64,000 nt of DNA from Caulobacteraceae bacterium UBA5005 (lineage in GTDB: Bacteria > Pseudomonadota > Alphaproteobacteria > Caulobacterales > Caulobacteraceae). The notes beneath the pieces were generated by a model. That model searched no databases. It was not told the origin of the DNA and saw only the letters and a list, made by a program, of their open reading frames with translations. This document shows, in pieces, positions 16,305-25,694 of this stretch; position 1 is the stretch's first letter, and every line of letters begins with the position of its first letter. The translations under genes and the position numbers were made by a program. Where the stretch lies: positions 29,904-93,903 of the forward strand of contig DGYN01000141.1 in NCBI GenBank assembly GCA_002398405.1. The letters run 5' to 3'.

Positions 16305-17762
16305 ATGCTGTTCAACACCCTCACCTACCTGCTGTTCCTGCCCCTGGTGCTGGCGCTCTATCACCTGGTGACGGGCCGCGCGCGCCTTTGGGTCGTCCTG
16401 GTCGCTAGCCTGGTTTTCTACGGCTTCTGGCGCATCGAGTTCATTCCCCTGATGCTGTTCAGCGCGGTCATCGACTACGTGCTGGCGCGGATGATCGAGG
16501 CGACCGAGGACGAGAACCGAAGACGCCGTCTGATGCAGATCAGCATCGTGGTCAGCCTGATCATCTTAGGCGTATTCAAGTATCTGATCTTCTTCACCGG
16601 CACGATCGGCTCGATCGCCGGCCTCATCGGCTACACGCCATCCTGGCCTGAGCTGAAGATCATCCTGCCGCTCGGCATCAGCTTCTACATCTTCGCGACC
16701 ATCAGCTACACGGTCGATGTCTACCGGCGAGTGGTCCCGGCCGAGCGCAGCCTTCTCGTTTACATGTGTTTCGTGACCTTCTTCCCGCACCTGGTGGCCG
16801 GGCCCATCCTGAGGGCGGGGGTCCTGATCCCCCAACTGGTCAGGCCTGCAGCCCTGGTCTCCAGCGCGGCGATCCAGGGGATCAAGCGTATTCTGCAGGG
16901 ACTGTTCATGAAGGTGGTCCTCGCCGACCAGCTGGCGACTTTCGTCGACCGCGCCTTCGATACGCCCCTTGCCGGCCTCCACGGGGCGGACGCCTGGACC
17001 ATGGCCTTTCTGTTCGGTTTCCAGATCTATTTCGACTTCGCCGGCTATTCACACATCGCCATCGGCTCGGCCCTGCTCATGGGGATCGTCCTGCCGGAGA
17101 ACTTCAACCATCCCTATCTGGCGGTCTCGCCACGGGACTTCTGGAAGCGCTGGCATATCTCGCTGTCCACATGGGTGCGCGACTATCTGTACATGCCCTT
17201 GATGGGCGCGAGCCCGAAGGGCGAGGGCTGGGAGGCGCTGCCGACGCAGCGGCAAGGCGGCGGCGCGGTCGAGCGCAAGCGCACCGGCGCCCTGTTCGCC
17301 ACCTGGGCGCTTATGGGCCTGTGGCACGGCGCCAACTGGACCTTCGTGGCCTGGGGCCTTTTCCACGCTGCTTGCATCTGGGTGCAGCGGGCGATTTTGG
17401 CCATCGCTCCGGTCCTCAAGCGATCTCCGGCGGTGCTTGGCTGGGCGGTGACCCTGCCCTTGATGATGGCCGCCTGGATACCGTTCCGCGCGGAGACCCT
17501 CAGCGACGCGGTTTTCCTTTGGTCGCGAATGATCGACCCAAGAGCGTTTGTCAGCTTTGGCCTTTGGATCAACTGTTATTTCGCCGCGGCCCTCGTCACC
17601 GTGGGCTCCTTCATCTGGTGCGGGCTCCAGGCGCTGCTCAAGCGGCTGGAGGGCCAAACTCTGGCGCCCATGATTCTGGGGACGGCGGGCTACGCGGTGA
17701 TGATCGCCCTGGTGTTCGTCTTCCTCGGCATCCGTGAACAGTTCATCTACTTCCAGTTCTAA
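16305..17762 (+). CDS. MBOAT family O-acyltransferase (AlgI-like)
   Basis: A 485-residue polytopic membrane acyltransferase. It has MBOAT signatures RDFWKRWHISLSTWVRDYLY near residue 275 and the catalytic-histidine segment LWHGANWTF near residue 340. About ten hydrophobic segments are visible and the length matches AlgI. It should pass acyl (usually acetyl) groups across the inner membrane for transfer to polysaccharide, with the SGNH protein 5 bp upstream as likely partner. Its last 4 bp overlap the stop of the convergent glycosyltransferase at 17759. The family is certain; the acceptor is not known. Confidence 0.94.
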   Translation: MLFNTLTYLLFLPLVLALYHLVTGRARLWVVLVASLVFYGFWRIEFIPLMLFSAVIDYVLARMIEATEDENRRRRLMQISIVVSLIILGVFKYLIFFTGTIGSIAGLIGYTPSWPELKIILPLGISFYIFATISYTVDVYRRVVPAERSLLVYMCFVTFFPHLVAGPILRAGVLIPQLVRPAALVSSAAIQGIKRILQGLFMKVVLADQLATFVDRAFDTPLAGLHGADAWTMAFLFGFQIYFDFAGYSHIAIGSALLMGIVLPENFNHPYLAVSPRDFWKRWHISLSTWVRDYLYMPLMGASPKGEGWEALPTQRQGGGAVERKRTGALFATWALMGLWHGANWTFVAWGLFHAACIWVQRAILAIAPVLKRSPAVLGWAVTLPLMMAAWIPFRAETLSDAVFLWSRMIDPRAFVSFGLWINCYFAAALVTVGSFIWCGLQALLKRLEGQTLAPMILGTAGYAVMIALVFVFLGIREQFIYFQF

Positions 17763-18823
17763 CGGGCGGCGTAGAGGTCCAAAAACGCCTGGGCCACGGA
17801 CGGCCAGCCGAACTTCTGCTTCACGAAAGCCCGGCCCGTTTCCCCCATCTTGGCGAGCGCGCCTGGCGAGGTGGCGACGGCGGCAGACAGCGCCTGCGAA
17901 ATCGCTTCCACCGTCGGATCGACCCACCATCCGCAGCCCACCTCAACCAGGTCGCGCCAAGGGGTCGCGGTGGTGGTCAGGACCGGCGTTTTGCAGGCCA
18001 GGGCCTCGACCACAACCATGCCGAAGCTTTCCGAATAGCTCGGCAGAACGAAAAGGTCCGCGGTGGCCAGGAAGGCGGTCTTGGCCTCCCCCTCCAGGGC
18101 GCCCGGAAACGACACCTTGTCCTCAAGACCTAGCGCCTTCACCTTGGCCTGGAGGTCTCGCAGATGCCCGTTGGTGTCGGGACCGGCGATCTCCAGCCGC
18201 CAGCCGTCGGGGGAGACTCTTGCCCAGGCTTCGATCAGCATCGGCAGGCCCTTGACCGGATAGAGCCGGCCAAGGAACACCGCCCGCCGCCCCTTGCCGC
18301 TCCGCTTGGGCAAGCTCGCCTCGTCAGGCAGGTCGGCGCCGTTGGGGATCATCGCCACGCGCCGCCCAAGGCCGAGGGCGCGCAACTGCTCCGCTTCCTC
18401 CTGCGAGGTCGCATGCAGGGCCGCCGCCCCGGCCAGGTCCCGCCTCTGGTAGAGCGCCCAGGCGAGCGTCTTCTTCCACCGCTTGTGCCGCCGCGCCCAG
18501 GGAGTCAGCATGCCGCGGGTGCTGACAATCAATGGCTTGCCTGCGCCACGCGCCCTGGCCGCAAGGGCATGGTTATGGGCGAGCCAAAGGCCGCTGTCAT
18601 GGAAGACATCGGGCGGGCCGAAGGTGGAAAGGGCCTCGGCAAGCGGACCATCGAGCGCCGCCATGCCGTTGGTTTCCACCGGCGCCTGAAGGGCCGTGCC
18701 GTCTGGCGCCCAGATCGCGACATCACCCCCCGCATCGGCGACGGCGCGTGCGAGTCTCGCCACCGAATAGGCCGGGCCGCCATAGCTCGGCGCGAAGCTG
18801 GCCGAGGAGAAAAAGACCTTCAT
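17759..18823 (-). CDS. GT4 family glycosyltransferase
   Basis: A 354-residue GT-B enzyme. The N-terminus reads KVFFSSASFAPSYGGPAYSV, with the glycine-rich acceptor-side loop. The C-terminal domain has VFLGRLYPVKGL, a DLFVLPSYSESFGMVVVEALA donor-site motif with the conserved EX7E glutamates (ESFGMVVVE), and PVLTTTATPW. It is the third gene of a minus-strand trio (21430 to 17759) with another GT4 and a polymerase-like protein. ATG 18823 lies 10 bp after the preceding stop. Acceptor and donor are unknown. Confidence 0.9.
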   Translation of the reverse strand: MKVFFSSASFAPSYGGPAYSVARLARAVADAGGDVAIWAPDGTALQAPVETNGMAALDGPLAEALSTFGPPDVFHDSGLWLAHNHALAARARGAGKPLIVSTRGMLTPWARRHKRWKKTLAWALYQRRDLAGAAALHATSQEEAEQLRALGLGRRVAMIPNGADLPDEASLPKRSGKGRRAVFLGRLYPVKGLPMLIEAWARVSPDGWRLEIAGPDTNGHLRDLQAKVKALGLEDKVSFPGALEGEAKTAFLATADLFVLPSYSESFGMVVVEALACKTPVLTTTATPWRDLVEVGCGWWVDPTVEAISQALSAAVATSPGALAKMGETGRAFVKQKFGWPSVAQAFLDLYAAR

Positions 18824-18833
18824 CGGCCGGGGC

Positions 18834-20222
18834 TCAGATCTTGATCCGGAAGAGGCGAGGCAGGATGGCGTAGAACATCAGGATGAAGACCGAAGCCTTG
18901 ACCATGTGGTTGAGCACGATGGCGATCTCCGTCTCGGCCTTGACAGCCTGCAGAAAGAGCAGCGGGGTCCAAAGGATGAGGGTTGGATTGCGCTTGGCGA
19001 ACCTGACGATCACCCGAAGCACGAAGGCGAAGACCCCTCCCCATGCCCCCATGAACAGGATTCCCCAGTAGCCAAAATTGATCCACGCCTCACCGAGGAT
19101 ACTGATGCCGAAGGTGGTGCCCTCGCTGATGGTCAGACCTGTATAGTGCTCGAAATTCTGGCCCATGTTGACCTTGCGCTTGTCGGCGACAAGGAAGCGA
19201 GGAAGAAGGGAATCAGTCACGGCGGCGACAACGGTGGCGCCCTCCTCGTGCGGCATACTGGCCGGCACGTGCGACATGATCGCGCTAATGATCCAGCCCT
19301 GGTTCAGGCGGGCGTTGAGCATGCCCAGGCCGCTTTCCTCCCCATCTAGGCGCTTGGAAGGATTCATGATGGCCTGGGTCAGCGCTGTAATGCTGCCGCC
19401 GGAGGGGTTGTTCTGAATTGCCATCCGGTAGTCTGATTTGACTTGCTGCACCTGGATGACCGCAAGGGTCCCTATGACGATGGCAATCAGCTTCACCGCC
19501 CGGTTCAATTTCAAGTCCAGACAGACGTAAGAGAGAATCAAGGCCGACCACAGGATCAGGTCATGGAAGAACCCTCCGGCAGCGGCCGCATTGATCTGCA
19601 GAAGAAAGACAAATCCCGTCGCCCACCAGCGTAGCGGGTACCGGTAGATCAACATATAGATGACGCCGACGTGCTTAAGCTGGCCGAGCAGGACGAAAAC
19701 AAAGGCGATACCGGCGGGCATGAAGCGGCCCACAACCTCCGCTATCAGGCTTAGCGCGATCACCAACAGGATGATCTGCTGCTTCACGGGCCTCACGCGC
19801 CACAGATATTCGCGAAGCGCCTTGACGCTGATCTCCGGAGCGAACAGGCGCGTAACGAGCACGAAGACGTACATCGCCGGCACCACGTACCGCATGTATT
19901 CCTGCTCGCTGACGTACATATAATATTTGGCCGTCACGCCTTCGAAGTAGTAGGCAAGGTATGGGCCGACGATCCACTGCAGGGCGGCCACCATGGAGAT
20001 CACCGGCACGATGGCGATTTCCTTACCGAGCGCCTCAATATATCTGGCAGTGCAGTAGACCGCGAGGCCAAGACCCAACGCGGTCACGTAGTAGATTTGC
20101 GCAAGCATGGCGATACCGGTGATCGCGACCCCGACCACAAGCGGCAGCAGGTCCGAACCGGCGTTCAGCTGGAGCCGCAGGCCAGGGCGGCGTTGGCGAG
20201 GTTGGATTATGCCTGTGCTCAT
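18834..20222 (-). CDS. Polytopic membrane protein, probable Wzy-like repeat-unit polymerase
   Basis: A 462-residue hydrophobic protein with about ten to twelve membrane segments and a large soluble loop (about residues 270-370, with NPSKRLDGEESGLGMLNAR). That architecture, and its place between two glycosyltransferases, fits oligosaccharide repeat-unit polymerases, whose sequences diverge widely. I see no Wzy_C motif, so this is by topology and context. ATG 20222 overlaps the preceding TGA (ATGA); the open frame to 20291 lies inside the upstream gene. If it is a polymerase, the window has two such proteins (the other at 10757). Confidence 0.65.
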   Translation of the reverse strand: MSTGIIQPRQRRPGLRLQLNAGSDLLPLVVGVAITGIAMLAQIYYVTALGLGLAVYCTARYIEALGKEIAIVPVISMVAALQWIVGPYLAYYFEGVTAKYYMYVSEQEYMRYVVPAMYVFVLVTRLFAPEISVKALREYLWRVRPVKQQIILLVIALSLIAEVVGRFMPAGIAFVFVLLGQLKHVGVIYMLIYRYPLRWWATGFVFLLQINAAAAGGFFHDLILWSALILSYVCLDLKLNRAVKLIAIVIGTLAVIQVQQVKSDYRMAIQNNPSGGSITALTQAIMNPSKRLDGEESGLGMLNARLNQGWIISAIMSHVPASMPHEEGATVVAAVTDSLLPRFLVADKRKVNMGQNFEHYTGLTISEGTTFGISILGEAWINFGYWGILFMGAWGGVFAFVLRVIVRFAKRNPTLILWTPLLFLQAVKAETEIAIVLNHMVKASVFILMFYAILPRLFRIKI

Positions 20223-21430
20223 GCGGACTTGGGCCTGCAGTACTGCCTGACAGCGTCCGCCAGCCTTACAGCGGCGGTCTGAGTCAACCAACCCTCAATC
20301 GCCTTGGCGGCCTCCTTCCCGAGCGCCTGGCAGTCCCTGCGGCTGCCGGCGAAGCGCCGGAGCGCGCCTTTCAGCGCCGTGCCGTCTCCCTGCGGGAACA
20401 CAGCCGCGAAAGCCTTTCCTTCCGCCAGGTCCGGCGCGCAGCCAACGGCGTCGCTGACGATAACCGGCCGCTCGCAGAGCATGGCTTCGTTGATGCTTAG
20501 GCCCCAGGTTTCACGCTTGGACGGCAGAACCACGACATCGGCCATGCGATAGACCGACGGCATAGCCCGCTGATTCTGGAAACCGGCGAAGTGGACGCGC
20601 TCGAGGTGCGCCGCGTTCGCCTGAAGCTCCGACTGCATGGGGCCAGTCCCGACGAACACCAGATGGGTGTCAGGAGCGCCAGCGCCGTACGCCAGATCGT
20701 TGAACGCCTGCATCAACAACTGGGGATTTTTGTGGTCGATCAGTTTGCCGGCCAGGAGGAAGACCACAGCGGAATCAGAAATGCCGAAATCGCGGCGCAT
20801 GGCGGCGGCGCGCTTGTCGGTCTCTGCGTTGGGGGCGAACAGCGACTCGTCCACCGAGTAGGGCACGAAGGTTAGGCGATCAAGGCCAAGACCGTGCGCT
20901 AGGAAGTAGTCGCGATTGTTACGCCCCACATAGAGCGCCATGTCGACATGCCGATATACCCATCGAAGCACCAGGCCCCGCACCACACGCTTCAGACCTC
21001 GGACTCCAGAGGCCAGGGTGGAGTCGCCGCGGAAAAACACTGGCAACCGCCCATGAAAATGGCGCAGCACCCTCAGGTGGGTGCGGGAGGCCCAGCCGTA
21101 GACCAGGACAGCGTCGGGCGAGAACTCTTCGATCGCCGCCGGCATCGCAGGATTGTCGAGACCCTTGAAGTGATGGGTGCCCGGCGCGTTGGAAATATTG
21201 GGGACGAAGACATGATCGTAGCCGTCGAGCAGGGGAACATCCCAGGCGACGGCACGGCCAAACTCTGGATCGATCTGAGAGGCGGTCCCTGCCCAACTGT
21301 AAAATACTTTAATGGTCAGGCTGCTAAGCGCCGCCAGAGCGCGGAACAGGGGCGCGTTATACTGAATGGGATGGCTGGTCACGATCGCCAGTCGGATCGG
21401 TCGGTCAGCATCTTTCGCGGCGGCGGTCAC
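20219..21430 (-). CDS. GT4 family glycosyltransferase
   Basis: A 403-residue GT-B enzyme. It starts IRLAIVTSHPIQYNAPLFR after a short lead. The C-terminal domain has FLLAGKLIDHKNPQLL, VFVGTGPMQSEL and the donor motif KRETWGLSINEAMLCERPVI with EX7E spacing. The start is GTG 21430; no ATG lies near the conserved N-terminus. It is the first gene of the minus-strand trio and overlaps the polymerase-like gene by 4 nt. It is divergent from the methyltransferase at 21515 with an 84-bp gap. Substrates are unknown. Confidence 0.9.
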   Translation of the reverse strand: MTAAAKDADRPIRLAIVTSHPIQYNAPLFRALAALSSLTIKVFYSWAGTASQIDPEFGRAVAWDVPLLDGYDHVFVPNISNAPGTHHFKGLDNPAMPAAIEEFSPDAVLVYGWASRTHLRVLRHFHGRLPVFFRGDSTLASGVRGLKRVVRGLVLRWVYRHVDMALYVGRNNRDYFLAHGLGLDRLTFVPYSVDESLFAPNAETDKRAAAMRRDFGISDSAVVFLLAGKLIDHKNPQLLMQAFNDLAYGAGAPDTHLVFVGTGPMQSELQANAAHLERVHFAGFQNQRAMPSVYRMADVVVLPSKRETWGLSINEAMLCERPVIVSDAVGCAPDLAEGKAFAAVFPQGDGTALKGALRRFAGSRRDCQALGKEAAKAIEGWLTQTAAVRLADAVRQYCRPKSA

Positions 21431-21514
21431 AGGCCGATCCTTACGGCTTTGCCTGACTTAAGGAAACCCGCGCGCCGATTGCACTCCTCCGACAAATCGC
21501 CGAAGGAATGGGCC

Positions 21515-22135
21515 ATGCTCGTCCGCAAGATCGTCAGCCATTTCCACGACCGATTCTGGCGCGCCCCACAGGGTCTTGGCCGGCCGATATCAGCTGAGGC
21601 TTGGGACAGGAGCTTTGCCTCCGACCGTCTGGACCACCTGTCGGATATCTCCGAGGCAGCCCGCTATGCGGTGATCCGTGACTATGCGGTGCGCCTGATG
21701 GCGACGCCTGCCATCCTCGATGTTGGCTGCGGCGCTGGACTCCTACGCGCGGTTTTTGAGGACAAAGACGTCTCGGCCTACAAGGGCATCGATCTCTCAA
21801 AGGAGGCCGTCCGGATGGCGACAGCGCGGGGCTTTACAAAGACGGCGTTCGAGGCCGCAGATTTCGACCTCTATGAGGCCGATCCCGCGACCAATCTCGT
21901 GATCTTCAACGAGTCGATCTACTATGCCTTGGAGCCCGACAAGACCTTTGAGCGCTACTGGAATCGCTTGCCGGGAGGCGGAGCGGTAATCGTCTCCATC
22001 CACGACTATGACCTGCGGTCCCGCGCCTGCTGGCGGCGGCTGGAGCGTCGCTGGAAGCCCGATTTTTCTACCCGCCTGACCAATGAGCAGGAGAAGATTT
22101 GGGACGTGCGGGTGTTCCTCAAGGGACCGCGATGA
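21515..22135 (+). CDS. Class I SAM-dependent methyltransferase
   Basis: A 206-residue Rossmann-fold methyltransferase with motif I ILDVGCGAGLL near residue 70, an acidic GIDLSKEAV at strand 2 and the IFNESIYYAL segment at motif post-II. Such enzymes in glycan loci usually methylate sugars or terminate chains, but the target cannot be read here. ATG 21515 has AAGGA 7 bp upstream; the frame is open far upstream only as a shadow of the opposite gene. Its stop overlaps the deacetylase start (ATGA), so the two form an operon. Confidence 0.85.
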   Translation: MLVRKIVSHFHDRFWRAPQGLGRPISAEAWDRSFASDRLDHLSDISEAARYAVIRDYAVRLMATPAILDVGCGAGLLRAVFEDKDVSAYKGIDLSKEAVRMATARGFTKTAFEAADFDLYEADPATNLVIFNESIYYALEPDKTFERYWNRLPGGGAVIVSIHDYDLRSRACWRRLERRWKPDFSTRLTNEQEKIWDVRVFLKGPR

Positions 22136-23211
22136 ACGCCAAGACCGGCATCATCAAGGCTCTGGCGGCCGCAGCTCGGGTGGTCAACGGCCAGCCGCTT
22201 AAGGCCATGATCGGCGGCGACGGCCACATCCTGATGTTCCACCGGGTGCAGCCCGCCTCCAACGCGCCACGCATCGTCGCCAATTCCTATCTTGAGGTGA
22301 CGCCGGAATTCCTGGGCTGGACGATCGATTACTTCCGCCGGTACGGCTACGACTTCCTATCCCTGGAGGAGATCGCCAGTCTCGCGGGGCGCAAGTCGAA
22401 ACGGCCCTTCGTAAGCTACACCTTCGACGACGGCTTTCGGGACAACCTTGAGCACGCCCTGCCAGTGTTCAAGGAAAAGGGCGTCCCCTTCAGTATATTC
22501 GTCGCCACCAACTTCCCAGACCGCAAGGCCGTCATCTGGTGGAACGCCCTTGAGCGCCTAGTGCTCGATAATGATCGCCTCACCTTCGCCTTAGAGGGCG
22601 GCAATCACGTCTTTCACGCTCGTGACCTTGCCGAGAAACAGAGCGCGTTCCGCTCTATTTCCCACCTTATCAAGCATGGATCGGAGCAGGATCAGCAGGA
22701 GCGCGCCAAGGCGTTCCTGGCCCAGTTCGGCATCGACCCCTTCGTCGAAGTTCGAAAGGACGCGCTCTCCTGGAGCGAGATCAAGGCTTTGGCGCGCGAG
22801 CCTTTGGTGACGATTGGCGCCCATTCCGTAACACACCCGGTTCTTTCACACGTAAATCCATCGGCGCTGAGGGCCGAGATCACCGGTTCAAAACACCAAT
22901 TGGAAGCCGCCACCGGCAAGCCGGTGCTTGATTTCGCCTATCCGTTTGGTGGGATGGAGGAATTCGGAACCCGCGAGATCGAGGCCGTGAAGGCGGCGGG
23001 GTATCGTCTGGCCCTGACCACCATGCCCTACAGCATGAAGGCGGCTTATCTCGACAACCTCTATTTCCTGCCGCGGATCGCGGTCGGGATGTCGATGAAC
23101 GCCGGAAGCTTCGACCTGCTGCGCTACGGCGTCCTGCCGCTGGCGAGGAACAGGGCCGTGCCCCTAGCAAAGCGGCTCTACGTCAATCACCTGGTCGAAC
23201 AGGGCGCATAG
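22132..23211 (+). CDS. NodB-type polysaccharide deacetylase
   Basis: A 359-residue carbohydrate esterase family 4-like protein. Motif 1 is TFDDGF near residue 103, motif 2 is the metal-site GAHSVTHP near residue 230, and FAYPFGG near residue 265 is motif 3. No clear signal peptide or membrane helix is seen, which is usual for several glycan-locus homologues. The substrate is probably an N-acetyl group on a sugar polymer or intermediate. ATG 22132 overlaps the methyltransferase stop. Its 3' end overlaps the convergent glycosyltransferase gene by 48 bp, the longest such overlap in the window. Confidence 0.9.
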   Translation: MNAKTGIIKALAAAARVVNGQPLKAMIGGDGHILMFHRVQPASNAPRIVANSYLEVTPEFLGWTIDYFRRYGYDFLSLEEIASLAGRKSKRPFVSYTFDDGFRDNLEHALPVFKEKGVPFSIFVATNFPDRKAVIWWNALERLVLDNDRLTFALEGGNHVFHARDLAEKQSAFRSISHLIKHGSEQDQQERAKAFLAQFGIDPFVEVRKDALSWSEIKALAREPLVTIGAHSVTHPVLSHVNPSALRAEITGSKHQLEAATGKPVLDFAYPFGGMEEFGTREIEAVKAAGYRLALTTMPYSMKAAYLDNLYFLPRIAVGMSMNAGSFDLLRYGVLPLARNRAVPLAKRLYVNHLVEQGA

Positions 23212-24468
23212 CCGCCGGGTCTTTTCGCGCGAGGAATGTACGGCTAGGAATTCCCCTGGGGGCTTTGCCGTCGACCCCTTTCCGGCCGCCACACGGATCA
23301 GCACAGCGGCCAAGGCCTCGACTACCGCCTCGTCCTCCGCCCCGTGGCCGAAGGTGACGTAGTCGCTTCGCCCCGCCGCCTCTAGCGGCTCGATGATGTT
23401 GGCCCCCTCGTGTAGCACGGAGACGATGGGCCGCCCGCCATAGAGATAGGGCGCGAGCTTCGAGGGGCTATAGCTTTCTTCCTGCACCCCCAGGATCAAC
23501 AGGGCGTCGGCGTCTTTGATGATCCGCAGCACCTCGAAATGCGACTTGCGAGCCTTCTCCTCAGCGACAAGCCCGTCAATCCCGTTATCCTGCGCCAGGC
23601 GTCGCACCAGGCTTGGCGGTGCGGAGGGATCGGCGGGCGGATGATAATAGGTGCCCACGAAATGGGCCTTCAGTGTCTTGGCTGACCTCGCCGACGCCCG
23701 GCCAAGGGCCTGCATGAAAAGTCTGATGCTCGTTTCCATGGAGGCCGGCGTCACGCCCGTGAATACGAAGCGGAACGTCTCCGGGTCGGGCGCAAAGACA
23801 CTGTTGGCCACGGCGTTGCGCTCGACGATATCATGGTCAGCCGGGTCGAAGCCGAAAGTGAGTTCCATGGCCGGGCGGCCGACGATCGTCGGATAGCGCG
23901 CCATGACTTCGTCAATATAGTGCTGACTAACGGCGGTGAGGCCGCTCGCGTGCGGAAGAGTGCGCGCCTCCAGTGTCTTCTTTTGCCAGTAGTCGAACCA
24001 GAACTTTTTCGGCCGCTGATCGCGCGGCAGGGTGAGATGGTAGTCGTTGCGCCATGGGTCCTGGAGATCGACGACGAAGGGAACGCCGAACTTCGTCCTC
24101 CAGTGCGGACCCAAAGACATTGAGGTAAAAACCGTCGTCGGGAAATAAATCAGATCCGCCCTGTGCATTGCGAGGTACGCGTCCACCGCGGCGCGAAGTT
24201 GCAGGAGAGACCGGAAGCCGACATTGCCGAGGCCCACCTTGCGCGTCAGCCGCGAGCTGAAGGCCGACACCCGATGGACTTTCACATCGTCCGGCACGCT
24301 CTGGAGCAGCAGCGGATCTTTGGGGCCCTCCACGTCCGCGGAATCGACGGTGAAAACCACCGGCTCCCAACCGAAGTCGGAGAGGTGCGGCAGGGTCTGC
24401 CGAAGGCGGTGCACGTCCGGCAAATTGACTGGCGGAAAGTGCGGCGAAATGCAGAGGACCCGCCTCAT
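23164..24468 (-). CDS. GT4-like glycosyltransferase
   Basis: A 434-residue GT-B fold protein. The N-terminus is VLCISPHFPPVNLPDVHRLR and the middle has VDLQDPWRNDYH. The C-terminal domain has ADALLILGVQEESYSPSKLAPYLYGGRPIV, a variant donor-site motif. The enzyme is less canonical than its neighbours, so donor and acceptor remain open. ATG 24468 overlaps the preceding stop (ATGA); the longer frame to 24528 lies inside the upstream gene. It is the last gene of the 29-gene minus-strand array. Confidence 0.82.
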   Translation of the reverse strand: MRRVLCISPHFPPVNLPDVHRLRQTLPHLSDFGWEPVVFTVDSADVEGPKDPLLLQSVPDDVKVHRVSAFSSRLTRKVGLGNVGFRSLLQLRAAVDAYLAMHRADLIYFPTTVFTSMSLGPHWRTKFGVPFVVDLQDPWRNDYHLTLPRDQRPKKFWFDYWQKKTLEARTLPHASGLTAVSQHYIDEVMARYPTIVGRPAMELTFGFDPADHDIVERNAVANSVFAPDPETFRFVFTGVTPASMETSIRLFMQALGRASARSAKTLKAHFVGTYYHPPADPSAPPSLVRRLAQDNGIDGLVAEEKARKSHFEVLRIIKDADALLILGVQEESYSPSKLAPYLYGGRPIVSVLHEGANIIEPLEAAGRSDYVTFGHGAEDEAVVEALAAVLIRVAAGKGSTAKPPGEFLAVHSSREKTRRLCALFDQVIDVEPLC

Positions 24469-25694
24469 TGCGGAGGCCCAAGCACGCGGGAGACCAGCGC
24501 TTTCAGGCGGGCCTGAGACTGCGCGCAATCGAAATGGGCCTCCAGCGCCGCATAGGAGGCGGCCTTGGTCTTGCCCAGCAGAGCGGGGTTGGAAAGCAGC
24601 CGCTCAAGGGGTTCACGCAAACTGGCCGCGTCCCCCTGTTTGAAAGTGAACACTGCGCCCCGCGCCTTTTTCGCCACTTCAATCTGACCGGCGGTGTCAC
24701 TCGCCACCACGGCCAGGCCCGCACGCATATATTCGAAGGCCTTGTTGGTGATGGTCAAATCCCGGCTGCGACAATCACTGATCTCGCCGCAATAGCCTAT
24801 GTCATGCTCGGCGATCCGCGACAGCAGTTCTTCCTGCGGCACCTGAAAATGGAAATGCGCGCGTTCGCGCAAAGCCGCCGGCATGCGCGTCACAAGACTC
24901 TCAGCATATCCGACGCGCGGCTTTCCCAGGATATGCAGTTCAAATGGCCGGTCGATCGCCGAAAGGGCATCCACCAATGCCTCCAATCCCCGGCCCGGAC
25001 CTACGGTCTGGGAAAACCAGAAGATCGACGGGACCGACGGGTCCTTGCGCTGCCTTGTGAGCCCGTCGATGTGGGCCCGTTCTTCCGTTGGAAAACTGTT
25101 GTAGACCACGGTCGGGCGCTGCCCGCCGTAGGCCTCGGCTAGCGCGTCCGCAAGGGCGTTGGACGTAGTGGTCACGAAAGCCGCTTCATTGAGGAGCTTG
25201 CGCTCCCATGCCTTCATGAGGGCCTCTGGCCGCGTCGCCCGGTCGGTGGGCAGGCCATCCTCCGAGTACCAGTCCTCGCAGTCCATGGCGACGCGCCGGC
25301 CCTCGTCAAGCAGCCGCACGCCGGCGAAACAGGCCTGATCGATGTGGACGATGTAGAGGTCGGCCTTGGTGCGCTTGGCCGCCCGATAGAGCAGGTGGGT
25401 GTGCGCCCCAAGCTGGCCCGGATTTTGGACCCCCAAACGGCCGAGGATTTGATAGAAGCGGGTCTTCAGCCCCAGAACGATCCGGGCAAGCGGGCCCTGG
25501 GTGAAGTCGGCGATCGGAGCGCGCCGCCAACTCCGTGTCGCCATTGTCCGGTCGATCCGAGCCCGCGAGACGGAATCGTTGACCACATCCAGCACCACCA
25601 CGTCATAGCCAAGCGCGGTCAGGCTGTCGGCCTCCTTGATAACGCGCGGGTTGTCGATGATCTGCACGCCGGTGACGATGGCGACGGTGGTCAT
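24465..25694 (-). CDS. GT4-like glycosyltransferase
   Basis: A 409-residue GT-B enzyme with N-terminal VAIVTGVQIIDNPRVIKEA. The middle has MDCEDWYSED and the C-terminal domain FWFSQTVGPGRGLEALVDAL and LTITNKAFEYMRAGLAVVASD. These match the family that acts on polysaccharide repeat units. ATG 25694 overlaps the upstream stop by 4 nt, and its own stop overlaps the next start. The linkage formed is unknown. Confidence 0.85.
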   Translation of the reverse strand: MTTVAIVTGVQIIDNPRVIKEADSLTALGYDVVVLDVVNDSVSRARIDRTMATRSWRRAPIADFTQGPLARIVLGLKTRFYQILGRLGVQNPGQLGAHTHLLYRAAKRTKADLYIVHIDQACFAGVRLLDEGRRVAMDCEDWYSEDGLPTDRATRPEALMKAWERKLLNEAAFVTTTSNALADALAEAYGGQRPTVVYNSFPTEERAHIDGLTRQRKDPSVPSIFWFSQTVGPGRGLEALVDALSAIDRPFELHILGKPRVGYAESLVTRMPAALRERAHFHFQVPQEELLSRIAEHDIGYCGEISDCRSRDLTITNKAFEYMRAGLAVVASDTAGQIEVAKKARGAVFTFKQGDAASLREPLERLLSNPALLGKTKAASYAALEAHFDCAQSQARLKALVSRVLGPPQ

